Shown here: in pieces, positions 45,637-55,106 of the stretch | Layout of the letters: each line of letters opens with the position of its first letter | How positions within the stretch are numbered: the first letter of the stretch is position 1 | NCBI GenBank assembly: GCA_019779905.1 | Contig: JABAKE010000022.1 | Span: 1-55,236 of the forward strand | Source of the DNA: Modestobacter lapidis | GTDB taxonomy: Bacteria; Actinomycetota; Actinomycetes; Mycobacteriales; Geodermatophilaceae | Reading direction: 5' to 3' | Length of the DNA stretch: 55,236 nt | Program-made: the position numbers and the translations under genes | The notes under the pieces: model-generated | Seen by the model: the letters and a program-made list of their open reading frames with translations, nothing else | Told to the model about the DNA's origin: nothing | The model's database searches: none

Positions 45637-46215
45637 ATGTCCGATATCTCCCGTGCCGAGTTGCTGGAGCGCTACCAGCGGGCCCAGGCCCAGTTCACCG
45701 ACCGCGTCGACGCCGTCGCGCCCGGGCAGTGGCACGCGCCAGCTCTCCCGGGATGGACCGTCGCGGACCTGATCGCCCACGTGACCGCCGACCAGCTGGC
45801 GGTTCCGCAGCTGCTGGCCGGTGGCACCCCGGACATCCGCGCCCGGACCTCTCCCGACGAGCTGCTCGGCGACGACCCGCTCACCGCGTGGGAGACCGCG
45901 GCCGACGACGCGCTCACCGCCTGGGCCGGGGACGGCGCCCTGGACGGGGCCGTCGAGCTGCCGGACGGACCCGCTCCCGCCGCCCATCACCTGCGCTCGA
46001 CGACCGCCGCGCTCACCGTGCACGCCTATGACCTGGCCGCCGCGGTCGGCGGCGACACCGACCTCGACCGGGAGCTCGTGGCCGACGCCCTGCAGTTCGC
46101 CGAGGAGCATCTGGGGGACGACGGCGTCCCCGGTCTGGTCGACCCGCCCGCGGTCGTCCCGCCGGGCGCGGAGCTGCTCACCCGGCTGCTGGCCCGGTAC
46201 GGCCGTCGGGTGTGA
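45637..46215 (+). CDS. TIGR03086/DinB-like, mycothiol-dependent maleylpyruvate isomerase family protein
   Basis: This 192-residue protein has the family opening: an N-terminal helix ELLERYQRAQAQFTDRVDAV, then PGQWHAPALPGWTVADLIAHVTADQ. The latter contains the helix-capping tryptophan and a metal-ligand histidine. HHLRSTTAALTVHAYDLAAAVG supplies further histidines. The DinB fold often binds a divalent metal and mycothiol, the actinobacterial thiol. The substrate is not known. ATG 45637 is preferred to GTG 45625. Confidence 0.8.
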   Translation: MSDISRAELLERYQRAQAQFTDRVDAVAPGQWHAPALPGWTVADLIAHVTADQLAVPQLLAGGTPDIRARTSPDELLGDDPLTAWETAADDALTAWAGDGALDGAVELPDGPAPAAHHLRSTTAALTVHAYDLAAAVGGDTDLDRELVADALQFAEEHLGDDGVPGLVDPPAVVPPGAELLTRLLARYGRRV

Positions 46216-46309
46216 TCACCGGAGCGCCCCGGGTCTGCCGGTGTGCGCCGCTACGCGCCGCTGCTCCCCGGCATCGAGCGCCACGCAGCCGATCCCGGAG
46301 GTCGTTCGA

Positions 46310-47134
46310 ATGAGCCAGCCGCCCCAGGGCCCTCCTCCCACCTGGCCGGGGTTCCCGCCGCCCGAGGGGCCGCCGGGCCAGCCGCAGCCCGGGCCGTCCG
46401 GCGGCTGGGGGCAGCCCCAGCCCGGCCGGTACGGACCTCCGCCCGGGCAGGGTGGCTGGCCGCCGCGGCCGGCGCCGGGCCACGGGGAGCCGCCGACCCA
46501 GGCCGGCGGCGGGGGCGGGAGCAAGGGCCTGCTGATCGCCGGGATCGTCGGGCTGGCGGTGGCCGTCCTGGTGGTGACGGTCCTCGCGCTCACCCTGAAC
46601 AGCGGCGGTGCGGACAGCGTCGCCTCCGCGCCCGCCCCGGTCAGCATCCCCTCGACGTCCGGTCCGTCGACCGCGCCGTCCACCGTGCCGGCCGGGCTGG
46701 ACGCCTTCCTCGCCAGCCTGCCGGCGGACTTCGTCGACTGCGAGGAGGCGCCCCTCGCCGCCGACGGCGACCTCCTGGCCGCGGGATGCGGCGAGGCGAC
46801 GAGCCGGCCGGGGCCGACGGGCGCCCGGTTCTACCTCTACCCGGACGTCGCCACCCTGGACGAGGTGTTCACCACCGACGTGCTCGGCAGCGGGCTCACC
46901 GAGTTCCCCGACGGCCAGGACTGCTCGACCGGCATCGGCTACGGCGGCTGGGACGTCGACGGCGCCGTCGGCGGCATGGTCGCCTGCACGATCGTCGACG
47001 ACGGCACGGTGAGCATCGCCTGGACCGACGACGAGTTCCGCACCGAGGGGATCGTCGTCGCGCCAGGCAGCGCGCAGGCCGACGTCGCGGAGCTCTACGC
47101 CTGGTGGACCGAGAACAGCTTCTACCAGGGCTGA
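46310..47134 (+). CDS. Single-pass membrane protein with G/P-rich N-terminus
   Basis: This 274-residue protein has a cytoplasmic N-terminus rich in P, G and Q (about residues 1-70), then one transmembrane helix (about 73-95, GLLIAGIVGLAVAVLVVTVLAL). An S/T/P linker and an extracellular domain of about 150 residues follow. The domain has cysteines in FVDCEEAP, AAGCGEATS, QDCSTGIGYGGWD and VACTIVDDG, a spacing that would suit two disulphides. The proline-rich head is like that of many actinobacterial envelope proteins. CGGAGG precedes the ATG by 9 bases. Function is unknown. It ends 1 base before the ATL gene. Confidence 0.72.
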   Translation: MSQPPQGPPPTWPGFPPPEGPPGQPQPGPSGGWGQPQPGRYGPPPGQGGWPPRPAPGHGEPPTQAGGGGGSKGLLIAGIVGLAVAVLVVTVLALTLNSGGADSVASAPAPVSIPSTSGPSTAPSTVPAGLDAFLASLPADFVDCEEAPLAADGDLLAAGCGEATSRPGPTGARFYLYPDVATLDEVFTTDVLGSGLTEFPDGQDCSTGIGYGGWDVDGAVGGMVACTIVDDGTVSIAWTDDEFRTEGIVVAPGSAQADVAELYAWWTENSFYQG

Positions 47135-47135
47135 G

Positions 47136-47447
47136 ATGACCGATCGCCCGCCGGCCGGACCGGACGTCGACGAGGCGGTGTTCGACGCCGTCGAGTCGAT
47201 CCCACCGGGCCGGGTGAGCACCTACGGCGCCATCGGGCGGCTCGTCGGGGTCGGTCCCCGGCGGGTCGCCCGCGCGCTGTCCGGCGGCGGGGCGGCCGTT
47301 CCCTGGTACCGCGTCGTGCGCGCGGACGGAACGGCGGCCGAACCCGTCCGGGCCCGGCAGCTGGAGCTGCTGGCCGGTGAGGGCGTGCCGGTGCGCGGGC
47401 AGCGGGTCGACCTGGCCGCCGTCGGGTGGCCGGACGAGGGCTGGTGA
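47136..47447 (+). CDS. Alkyltransferase-like DNA repair protein (ATL)
   Basis: This 103-residue protein has the C-terminal O6-alkylguanine transferase fold: DAVESIPPGRVSTYGAIGRLVG with the DNA-recognition arginine in RRVARAL. The PCHR active-site motif is replaced by PWYRV. As in ATL proteins, a tryptophan stands where the methyl-accepting cysteine is, so it can bind alkylated guanine but not repair it alone. ATLs mark lesions for nucleotide excision repair. It equals Rv3204 by position. It starts 1 base after the previous stop. Confidence 0.9.
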   Translation: MTDRPPAGPDVDEAVFDAVESIPPGRVSTYGAIGRLVGVGPRRVARALSGGGAAVPWYRVVRADGTAAEPVRARQLELLAGEGVPVRGQRVDLAAVGWPDEGW

Positions 47448-47502
47448 AGGACCCCGTCCTCCCCTCCGCTCGCAAGCTCGCGAGGGAACCCGGGACGGGG
47501 CC
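47448..47502. repeat. Dispersed palindromic element, copy 8a
   Basis: AGGACCCCGTCC, then CCGCTCGCAAGCTCGCGAGG, then GGACGGGGCC. It begins directly after the ATL gene stop. Confidence 0.85.
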
Positions 47503-47548
47503 ACCTCCTCTCCGCTCGTGAGCTCGCGGAGGATCCCGGGACGGGGCC
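47503..47548. repeat. Dispersed palindromic element, copy 8b
   Basis: TCCGCTCGTGAGCTCGCGGA then GGACGGGGCC. A second unit abuts copy 8a, as in copies 1 and 4, showing tandem amplification. Confidence 0.8.
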
Positions 47549-47584
47549 ACGCGGACTGTCGGTGCCCCGTGGTCCCATCGAGGC

Positions 47585-50500
47585 GTGCGGGGAGAAGTAG
47601 CAGTCGCAGACGCAGGGATCCCGGCTCCGGGCGCGAGCCCGGCGCCGGTCTACCGGCTGGTGCAGCCGGCGGCAGCGCCGCCGGTCCGTCCCCGGCTCGA
47701 TCCCACCCAGCAGGCGGTGGTCGATCACGCGGGTGGCCCGCTGTTGGTGCTCGCCGGCCCCGGCACGGGCAAGACGACGACGATCGTGGAGGCGGTGGCC
47801 GCCCGGATCGAGGCCGGCGCCGACCCCGAGCGGATCCTGGTGCTCACGTTCAGCCGCAAGGCCGCGGCCGAGCTGCGCGCCCGGATCACCGCGCGGGTGG
47901 GCCGCACCATCCGCGAGCCGGTGGCCCGCACCTTCCACTCCTACGCCTTCGGCGTGCTCCGCCGGGCCGCGGTGCTGCGCGGTGAGCCGTCCCCGCGGCT
48001 GCTCACCTCGGCCGAGCAGGACGCCGTCGTCGCCGAGCTGCTGCGCGGCGACGCGGCCGAGGACGGCATCCGCTGGCCGGCCGAGCTGGCTGCCGCGCTG
48101 GGCACCGACGGGTTCCGCGACGAGCTGCGCGAGCTGCTGCTGCGGGCCACCGAGCGCGGGGTCGACTCCCGTCGGCTCGCCGCCTGGGGGCGGGGGCGCG
48201 GCCTGGCCCACTGGGAGGCCGCCGCCCGGTTCGCCGACCAGTACGCGGGCGTCACCGCGTTCGCCACCGCGGCTCGCGGTGGGGCCAGCGGCTACGACCC
48301 GGCCGAGCTGGTCCGGGCGGCCATCGACGAGCTGCGCGACGACCCGGAGCTGCTGCGGTTCGAGCGGGAACGGGCCGGTGCGCTGTTCGTCGACGAGTAC
48401 CAGGACACCGACCCCGCGCAGGTAGAGCTGCTCGAGCTGCTCGCCGGGGGCGGTGGCGACCTGGTCGCGGTCGGCGACCCCGACCAGGCCATCTACGCCT
48501 TCCGAGGAGCCGAGCCGCGCGGCATCCTCGAGTTCGGCGACCGGTTCCGGCATCGCGACGGCCGGCCCGCCGACCGGCTGTCGCTGGGCGTCTGCCGGCG
48601 CTCGGGCGCTGATCTGCTGGCCGTCAGCCGCCGGGTCGCCGAAGGCCTGCCCGGCCCCTGGGAGCACCGCCGCCTGGTGCCAGCGGAGGGCACCGAGCCC
48701 GGGTCGGCCGAGGTGCACGTCTTCGACTCCCCGGCCGTGGAGGCCGCCTACCTGGCCGACACGATGCGCCGCGCCCACCTCCTCGACCGGGTGCCGTGGT
48801 CGCAGATGGCGGTCGTCGTCCGTTCGGCGGCGGCCAGCCTGGGGCCGGTCCGCCGCGCGCTGACCCAGGCCGGGGTGCCGGTCGCCGTCTCCGCCGACGA
48901 CGTCGGCCTGGCCGGGCAGCCGGCGGTCCAGCCGCTGCTCGCCGCGGTCGGCGCGCTGCTCCCGCCCCGCGCCGGGGGCGGGCGTGTCCCAGCCACCGAT
49001 CCGGCGACGCCCGATGCCGTTCCCGCGGCGGCCGGGCTCGACGAGCCGGGCGCGGAGGCGCTGCTCGCCTCGCCGCTGGGTGGCGCCACCGTGCTGGACC
49101 TACGCCGGCTGCGCCGTGCCGTCCGGCGGGCGATGGCCGGCCGTGGGGAGGACCCGGCCCAGCGCGGCGCACCGCTGGCCGTGCTGCTCACCGACGCCAC
49201 TCTCCTCGACGCGGTGCCCGAGCACGTCGCCCGGCCCGCCGCCCGGGTGGCGCGCGTGCTGGACGCCGGACGGCTCTCCCTCGCCGGTGGCGGCAGCGCC
49301 GAGGACGTGCTGTGGGCCATGTGGCAGGCCAGCGGGCTGGGCCCGAAGTGGGCCCGGGCCAGCGCCGCCGGCGGTCCGCACGGTGCGGTGGCCGACCGCG
49401 ACCTCGACGCCGTGGTGTCCCTCTTCGACGCGGCCGCCGGGTTCGTCGACCGGCTGCCGCACGCCGAGGTCGCCGCCTTCGTCGACCACCTGGCCGCCCA
49501 GCAGCTGCCCGGCGACACCGGCGCGGCCCGGGCGCCGGAGGGCGAGACGGTGCGGCTGCTCACCGCGCACGCGGCCAAGGGCCTGGAGTGGGACCTGGTC
49601 TGCGTGGCCGGCGTGCAGGAGGGGCTGTGGCCCGACCTCCGCACCCGGGCCAGCCTGCTCGGCGCCGAGGACCTCGTCGACGCCGCGGCGGGCACCGACC
49701 CGGCCAACCTCGACCGCCGCACCCTGGCGCTGGCCGAGGAACGCCGGCTGTTCTACGTCGCCTGCACCCGCGCGCGCCGCCGGCTGGTGGTCACCGCCGT
49801 CGACGGCTCCGTCGAGGGCGGCGACGCCGGGGCCACCGCCTCCCGCTTCCTGGACCTGGTGGCGGCGCCCCCGACCGGCGGGGACGCCGAGGGCGCCCGG
49901 CCGCACACCGCCCTGCCCCGGCAGCTGACGCTGCCCTCCCTCGTCGCCGAGTTGCGGCGCCACCTCACCGACCCGCACACGCCGGCCGCGCGACGGGCCG
50001 GTGCGGCCGCCGTGCTGCGCCGGTTGGCCGACGAGCGGGTGCCCGGTGCCGCGCCGGCGACCTGGTGGGGGTTGGCGCCGCTGTCCGAGGACGCTCCGCT
50101 GGTCGACCCGCACGAGGTGGTTCCGGTGCGGCCCTCGGCGATCGACACCTTCCAGCGCTGTCCGCTGCGCTGGGTGCTCGGCGCGGTGGGCGCCGAGGCC
50201 GCACCCGAGGCCACCCGCACCGTGGGCTCGGCGGTGCACGATGTCGCCCAGCAGGTGGCCGAGGGCCTTCTGCCGGCCGAGGCGCGGGCGGTGCTGGACG
50301 CCGAGCTCGACGGCCTCGACCTCGGGCCGGGCTGGTTCGACCAGCGGCAGCGCGACCGGGCCCAGGAGATGCTCGCCAAGTTCCTGGCCTGGCACCAGCG
50401 GGCCGACCGAGAGCTGGTCGCCGCGGAGGAGGACTTCGACGTGGTGGTCGGCCGGGCGCGGCTGCGCGGCCAGGTCGACCGGCTCGAGCGCGACGGCGCG

Positions 50501-50866
50501 GGCCGGCTGGTGGTCGTCGACCTCAAGACCGGCAAGACCCCACCCCGCACGGTGGAGGAGCACGGCCAGCTGGCCGCCTACCAGGTGGCGGTCGCGGAGG
50601 GCGCCTTCGCCCAGCACGGCACCGCGACCGGCGGTGCCGCGCTGCTGCAGGTCGGCGGCGCGCAGAAGGCGGCGAAGGAGTACGCCCAGCCACCGCTGCC
50701 GGCCGAGGTCGACCCGCGACAGACCTGGGCGGGGGAGCTGCTGGCCGAAGTGGGTGAGGGCATGGGGGCGGGCAGTTTCGCCGCGCGCACCGACGCCGAC
50801 TGCGAACGCTGCGCGTTCCGGCGCAGCTGCCCGATGCAGGAGTCCGGCAGGCAGGTGACCCGGTGA
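47585..50866 (+). CDS. adnA: Motor-nuclease subunit AdnA
   Basis: This 1093-residue subunit of the AdnAB complex resects double-strand breaks for recombination. UvrD-type helicase motifs are VLAGPGTGKTTT (Walker A), LTFSRKAAAEL, FVDEYQDTDPAQ and LTAHAAKGLEWDLV. The C-terminal RecB-like nuclease has RGQVDRLE, VVVDLKTGKTP and QLAAYQVAV. Cys859 (TFQRCPLRW) and Cys1073, 1076 and 1082 (CERCAFRRSC) form the 4Fe-4S staple known in AdnA. The start GTG 47585 follows GGCG with no strong ribosome site. It overlaps adnB by 4 bases. Confidence 0.93.
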   Translation: MRGEVAVADAGIPAPGASPAPVYRLVQPAAAPPVRPRLDPTQQAVVDHAGGPLLVLAGPGTGKTTTIVEAVAARIEAGADPERILVLTFSRKAAAELRARITARVGRTIREPVARTFHSYAFGVLRRAAVLRGEPSPRLLTSAEQDAVVAELLRGDAAEDGIRWPAELAAALGTDGFRDELRELLLRATERGVDSRRLAAWGRGRGLAHWEAAARFADQYAGVTAFATAARGGASGYDPAELVRAAIDELRDDPELLRFERERAGALFVDEYQDTDPAQVELLELLAGGGGDLVAVGDPDQAIYAFRGAEPRGILEFGDRFRHRDGRPADRLSLGVCRRSGADLLAVSRRVAEGLPGPWEHRRLVPAEGTEPGSAEVHVFDSPAVEAAYLADTMRRAHLLDRVPWSQMAVVVRSAAASLGPVRRALTQAGVPVAVSADDVGLAGQPAVQPLLAAVGALLPPRAGGGRVPATDPATPDAVPAAAGLDEPGAEALLASPLGGATVLDLRRLRRAVRRAMAGRGEDPAQRGAPLAVLLTDATLLDAVPEHVARPAARVARVLDAGRLSLAGGGSAEDVLWAMWQASGLGPKWARASAAGGPHGAVADRDLDAVVSLFDAAAGFVDRLPHAEVAAFVDHLAAQQLPGDTGAARAPEGETVRLLTAHAAKGLEWDLVCVAGVQEGLWPDLRTRASLLGAEDLVDAAAGTDPANLDRRTLALAEERRLFYVACTRARRRLVVTAVDGSVEGGDAGATASRFLDLVAAPPTGGDAEGARPHTALPRQLTLPSLVAELRRHLTDPHTPAARRAGAAAVLRRLADERVPGAAPATWWGLAPLSEDAPLVDPHEVVPVRPSAIDTFQRCPLRWVLGAVGAEAAPEATRTVGSAVHDVAQQVAEGLLPAEARAVLDAELDGLDLGPGWFDQRQRDRAQEMLAKFLAWHQRADRELVAAEEDFDVVVGRARLRGQVDRLERDGAGRLVVVDLKTGKTPPRTVEEHGQLAAYQVAVAEGAFAQHGTATGGAALLQVGGAQKAAKEYAQPPLPAEVDPRQTWAGELLAEVGEGMGAGSFAARTDADCERCAFRRSCPMQESGRQVTR

Positions 50867-53800
50867 CGCTGCGCGATCCGTGGTCGTCCGATGGCTTGTG
50901 GCCCCGCCCCGGGGTCCCCCGCGAGCCCGCGAGCGGAGGGGACGACGGGGTCCTCCAGCAGCTGGCGTTCGACCTCCCCGGCCTGGTCACCCCCGACGTG
51001 CCCGACCTACCACAGCTGCTCACCCCGGCCGAGGTCGCGGACCGCTGCGGGCTGGCCTACGCGCCGTCGGCGGAGCAGGCCGGCGTGGTGCAGGCGCCGG
51101 TGGACCGGCCGCTGGTGGTGGTCGCCGGCGCCGGGTCGGGCAAGACCGAGACGATGGCCGCCCGGGTGGCCTGGCTGGTGGCCAACCAGCTGGTCGCGCC
51201 GGAGGCGGTGCTCGGCCTCACCTTCACCCGCAAGGCGGCCAGCGAGCTCAACGCCCGGGTACGGCTACGGCTGGGCGCGCTGGCCGAGCATCCCGACACC
51301 GACCCGGCGCTGAAGGAGCGCCTCACCGTCGCCGCCCCGACGGTGGCCACCTACCACGGCTACGCCGCCGCGCTCGTCGCCGAGCACGGGCTGCGGATCG
51401 GCGTCGAGCCGGGCGCGGGCGTGCTGGGCCCGGCGATGTGCTGGGGCCAGGCGGCGACGGTGGTGGCCGGCCACACCGGTGACATGAGCGACGTGGCCCT
51501 GGGCCTGGTCACCACCACCGAGGACGTGCTGCAGCTGGCCGCCGAGCTGGGCGAACACGACATCAGCCCGGCGGCGCTGCGCGCCTGGACCACCCGGCTG
51601 GAGCAGCGGGTGGCCGGCTACCCCGACGCGGGCAAGAAGAGAGGGCCCTACGCCGAGGTGGTCAGGATGCTCGCCCGGCAGCGCGCCCGCGTGGCGCTGC
51701 TGCCGATGGTGGAGGCCTTCGAGGCCCGCAAGCGGACCGCCGGCGCCATCGACTACGCCGACCAGGTGGCCTTCGCTGCCACGGTCGCGGTCACCTCGCC
51801 CGAGGCCGGCCGGCGGGAGCGGGCCCGCTGGCGGGTCGTCCTGCTCGACGAGTACCAGGACACCAGCGTGGGGCAGCTGCGCATGCTGGAGGCGCTGTTC
51901 GGCGGCCCCGGTGGGCACCCGGTGCTGGCGGTCGGTGACCCGCGGCAGTCCATCTACGGCTGGCGGGGCGCGTCGGCCGGCACCATCGAGCGGTTCGGCC
52001 GCACGTTCCCGGGCACGTCCGAGCGGCCGTTCGAGCGGCTCACCCTGTCCACCAGCTGGCGCAACGACCGCGCGGTGCTGGCCGTGGCCAACACCGTCGC
52101 CGGGGCGCTGCCGCCGCCCGCGGAGGACCAGCCGCTGCCCGACCTCACGTCCTCGCCGGTCGCCGGCCCGGGCGAGGTCCGCTGCGGCCTGTACGAGACG
52201 GTCGAGGAGGAGACCGAGGCGCTCGCCGACCGGCTCGCCGCCGCCTGGCACGGAACGACCGAGCCGGCCGGTCGTGACGAGTGGGGCCCGGAGGGCTCCG
52301 CGCAGGAGCGACGCAGCGGCTCCGAGCAGCAGGGGGACGGCACCTGGCTGCGGGGCCGTCCGAAGGACGGCAGTGCGCACCGCCCGACCGTGGCGGTGCT
52401 CGCCCGCCGGCGCGCGCAGCTGCCCGGTATCGCCGCGGCGCTGCGGGGCCGGGGCGTCCCGGTAGAGGTCGTCGGCCTGGGCGGGCTGCTCGACGTGCCC
52501 GAGGTCTCCGACGTGGTCGCCACCCTGCGGGTGCTGGTCGACCCCACCGCGGGTGACGCGCTCGGCCGGCTGCTCACCGGCGCCCGCTGGCGGATCGGCC
52601 CGCGCGACCTGGCCGCGCTGGAGTCCCGCGCACGGGCGCTGGTGCGCGAGCGTGCATCCGGCGCGGAGGCACCTGCGCCCGCGGACGGGCCGGCGGTGCC
52701 GACGCCCCCGCGGGAGCGCGGCAGCATCGTCGAGGCGCTCGACGACCTCGGCCGGCCGGAGGCGTACTCCGCGGAGGGTCACCGCCGGCTGCGCCGGCTC
52801 GGCACCGAGCTGGCCGGGCTGCGCGCCCGGCTGGGGGAGTCGCTGCCCGACCTGGTCGACGAGGTCACCCGCACGCTGGGCCTGGAGACCGAGCTGGCCA
52901 GCCACCCCGACGTCAGCCCCGGCGGCGCCCGGGCGCACCTCGACGCGCTGCACGAGGTGGCCGCCCAGTTCTCCGAGCTGGCCGAGCTGCCCTCGCTGCC
53001 GGCCTTCCTGGGGTACCTCGCCGACGCCGAGGTCCGGGAGCGGGGCCTGGAGCCCGGTGAGGTGGCGGTCAACCCGGAGGCGGTCCAGCTGCTCACCGGC
53101 CATTCCGCCAAGGGGCTGGAGTGGGACGTCGTCGCCGTGCCCGGGATGACCGTGGGCCAGTTCCCGGCCCGCACCGACGCCGCCGACTCCTGGATCCGCG
53201 ACCCGGGGGCGGTGCCCGCCGAGCTGCGGGCCACCGACCGCGCCGAGCTGCCGGCGCTGCGGCTGCCGGTGCCCGGGTCCGGTGACCAGGCGGCGGTCCG
53301 CGACGCGCTGGAGGACTACGTCGCGGAGTGGAAGGCGTTCGGGCTGGCCGAGGAGGTGCGGCTGGGCTACGTCGCCGTGACCCGGGCCAAGCACCTGCTG
53401 ATCTGCTCGGGCAGCTGGTGGCGCGACGGCAAGACGGTGTGCGGGCCGTCCTCGTTGCTGGAGGCGGTGAAGGCGGCCTGCGAGGCGGGCGCCGGCGTGA
53501 TCGACGCCTGGGCGCCCGAGCCGGAGGAGGGTGCCGACAACCCGGCGCTGGCCGAGTGGCCGGTCGGGGTGTGGCCGGCCGACCCGCTGTCGTCGGGACG
53601 GCGGCGGGCGCTGACCGCGGCCGCCGAACAGGTCGCCGCCACCCGGCCGCACCCGCTCATCGACGACACCCTTGGCGCGACCGATGACCCGCTGGTCGCC
53701 GAGTGGGTACGCGACGCCGACCTGCTGCTGCGCGAGCGCGCCGAGCACGGCCGGGGCACCGTCGACGTCCCGCTGCCGGCGCACCTGTCGGTGTCCGCAC

Positions 53801-54363
53801 TGGTCGCGCTGCGTCGCGACCCGGCGGAGCTGGCCCGTCGGCTGCGCCGGCCGATGCCGGCCGCCCCCGCGCCGCTGGCCCGGCGGGGCACCGCCTTCCA
53901 CGCCTGGCTGGAGGAGCGCTTCGGCACCTCCCGGCTGATCGATCTCGACGAGCTGCCCGGCTCGGGGGACGCGTCCGCCGCGTCGGACGCCGCGCTCACC
54001 TCGCTGCAGGGCGCCTTCCTGGCCAGCCCGTGGGCCGACCGGCAGCCGATCGACGTGGAGGCGCCGTTCGAGACCCCGCTCGGGCCGCTCACGCTGCGCG
54101 GGCGGATCGACGCCGTCTACGCGACGCCCGACGGGGGGTTCGAGGTCATCGACTGGAAGACCGGCCCGGTGCCCGGCCCGGCCGAGCTCGCCGCTGCCGG
54201 GGTGCAGCTGGCCGCCTACCGGCTGGGCTGGTCGCGGCTGATGGACGTGCCGGTGGAGCGGGTCAGCGCCGGGTTCCACCACGTCGCGGCCGACGTCACG
54301 CTGCGGCCGGTGGACCTGCTCGACGAGGCAGGACTGCTGGCGCTGGTCACCGGGACGGGCTGA
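50863..54363 (+). CDS. adnB: Motor-nuclease subunit AdnB
   Basis: This 1166-residue partner of AdnA is the lead motor in mycobacteria. It has VVAGAGSGKTETM (Walker A, near residue 90), LTFTRKAASELNARVRLRLG, LLDEYQDTSVGQLRMLEALFGGP and LLTGHSAKGLEWDVV. The C-terminal nuclease has GRIDAVY, FEVIDWKTG and VQLAAYRLGW. The start overlaps adnA (GTGA). Residues about 13-31 are encoded by an inverted copy of the palindromic element (50900-50954), giving an unusual N-terminal extension. A later GTG at 50998 would avoid it but has no ribosome site. Confidence 0.93.
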   Translation: MTLRDPWSSDGLWPRPGVPREPASGGDDGVLQQLAFDLPGLVTPDVPDLPQLLTPAEVADRCGLAYAPSAEQAGVVQAPVDRPLVVVAGAGSGKTETMAARVAWLVANQLVAPEAVLGLTFTRKAASELNARVRLRLGALAEHPDTDPALKERLTVAAPTVATYHGYAAALVAEHGLRIGVEPGAGVLGPAMCWGQAATVVAGHTGDMSDVALGLVTTTEDVLQLAAELGEHDISPAALRAWTTRLEQRVAGYPDAGKKRGPYAEVVRMLARQRARVALLPMVEAFEARKRTAGAIDYADQVAFAATVAVTSPEAGRRERARWRVVLLDEYQDTSVGQLRMLEALFGGPGGHPVLAVGDPRQSIYGWRGASAGTIERFGRTFPGTSERPFERLTLSTSWRNDRAVLAVANTVAGALPPPAEDQPLPDLTSSPVAGPGEVRCGLYETVEEETEALADRLAAAWHGTTEPAGRDEWGPEGSAQERRSGSEQQGDGTWLRGRPKDGSAHRPTVAVLARRRAQLPGIAAALRGRGVPVEVVGLGGLLDVPEVSDVVATLRVLVDPTAGDALGRLLTGARWRIGPRDLAALESRARALVRERASGAEAPAPADGPAVPTPPRERGSIVEALDDLGRPEAYSAEGHRRLRRLGTELAGLRARLGESLPDLVDEVTRTLGLETELASHPDVSPGGARAHLDALHEVAAQFSELAELPSLPAFLGYLADAEVRERGLEPGEVAVNPEAVQLLTGHSAKGLEWDVVAVPGMTVGQFPARTDAADSWIRDPGAVPAELRATDRAELPALRLPVPGSGDQAAVRDALEDYVAEWKAFGLAEEVRLGYVAVTRAKHLLICSGSWWRDGKTVCGPSSLLEAVKAACEAGAGVIDAWAPEPEEGADNPALAEWPVGVWPADPLSSGRRRALTAAAEQVAATRPHPLIDDTLGATDDPLVAEWVRDADLLLRERAEHGRGTVDVPLPAHLSVSALVALRRDPAELARRLRRPMPAAPAPLARRGTAFHAWLEERFGTSRLIDLDELPGSGDASAASDAALTSLQGAFLASPWADRQPIDVEAPFETPLGPLTLRGRIDAVYATPDGGFEVIDWKTGPVPGPAELAAAGVQLAAYRLGWSRLMDVPVERVSAGFHHVAADVTLRPVDLLDEAGLLALVTGTG
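50900..50954. repeat. Dispersed palindromic element, copy 9, inside adnB
   Basis: Read on the minus strand it is AGGACCCCGTCGTCC, CCGCTCGCGGGCTCGCGG, GGGGCGGGGCC, close to copy 8a. It lies in frame within the first 31 codons of adnB and antisense to it, the only intragenic copy found. Confidence 0.8.
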
Positions 54364-54566
54364 CGGGCCCGGCGCCCGGTGGCCACCCGCCCGAGGCCGG
54401 GGACGTCGGCCGCTTGGGTACGCCCGCCGCCGGGCCCAATGGTGTGGACGTCCGGTGGTGAGGGGCACGGGCGCGCTGCACGGAGACGAGTTGCTGCGCA
54501 AGGGGAAGGCTCGTGTCCTCGAGGGCGGCTTCAGGGACACCGCCGCCGAGCCCACGTCGGGGCCGC
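54364..54566. other. Region after adnB without a confident gene
   Basis: Several short frames are open (for example from GTG 54457, 63 codons) but none has recognisable content or a convincing ribosome site. No palindromic element or terminator is obvious after adnB. Confidence 0.4.
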
Positions 54567-55106
54567 TCAGCGGGTCATCGACGTGTGCGGCTGGCTACGG
54601 TGAAGGCCCCGCACGAACCAGGTGACCCATACCAGCAGGACGGCTACATGGGTGGTCACAAAGCAGGCGTAGCCCCAAAGCGGCGAACGCGCGCGCCCGA
54701 CGACTGTTATCTCCGGGAGGCTGGCGGCAAGCGGACCGATCAGCTCCCAACTCATCATGGCCCAGCCGACCGCCTCCACCTGTCGGTCGCTCAGCCGGCC
54801 GCTTCGCTGCAGACGACGCGTCACCTGCACCAACGCGACATTCATTACGGCCATTACGGCTGGTCCAGTCTGGATGCCAGCTCGGCCCCGGAGTCGTCGT
54901 ACGACGGGACTGACGAGGGCCGCCGGTTCAGCCAAGAGGAAGGGCGCCTGGAGGTCGATCAGGGAAGCGCGAGCGCGCCTCTTGAAGTCCGCCTGGGGCG
55001 GCGGTGCGGTATTCAACGGCTTTGCGACCACGGGTTGATCATGCCCGAAACAGCGGGGCCCGCGAATCTGGACGATCAGGTCCCTAAGTTGGCCGCTCGG
55101 GGACAC
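54567..55106 (-). CDS. Hypothetical membrane protein, low confidence
   Basis: This 179-residue frame has one clear hydrophobic helix near the C-terminus (about residues 145-167, YACFVTTHVAVLLVWVTWFV) and a weaker one near 85-100. The middle is helix-friendly (RRLQRSGRLSDRQVEAVGWAMM). Base composition here is clearly less GC-rich than the rest of the window, suggesting acquired or decaying DNA. No family is recognised. A competing plus-strand frame (54513-55196) is compositionally less protein-like. It could be a pseudogene remnant. Confidence 0.35.
   Translation of the reverse strand: MSPSGQLRDLIVQIRGPRCFGHDQPVVAKPLNTAPPPQADFKRRARASLIDLQAPFLLAEPAALVSPVVRRLRGRAGIQTGPAVMAVMNVALVQVTRRLQRSGRLSDRQVEAVGWAMMSWELIGPLAASLPEITVVGRARSPLWGYACFVTTHVAVLLVWVTWFVRGLHRSQPHTSMTR

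Noticed and set aside
51265-54555. 1096-codon minus-strand frame opposite adnB
   Set aside because: It is an antisense shadow of a high-GC gene. AdnB motifs on the plus strand are complete.
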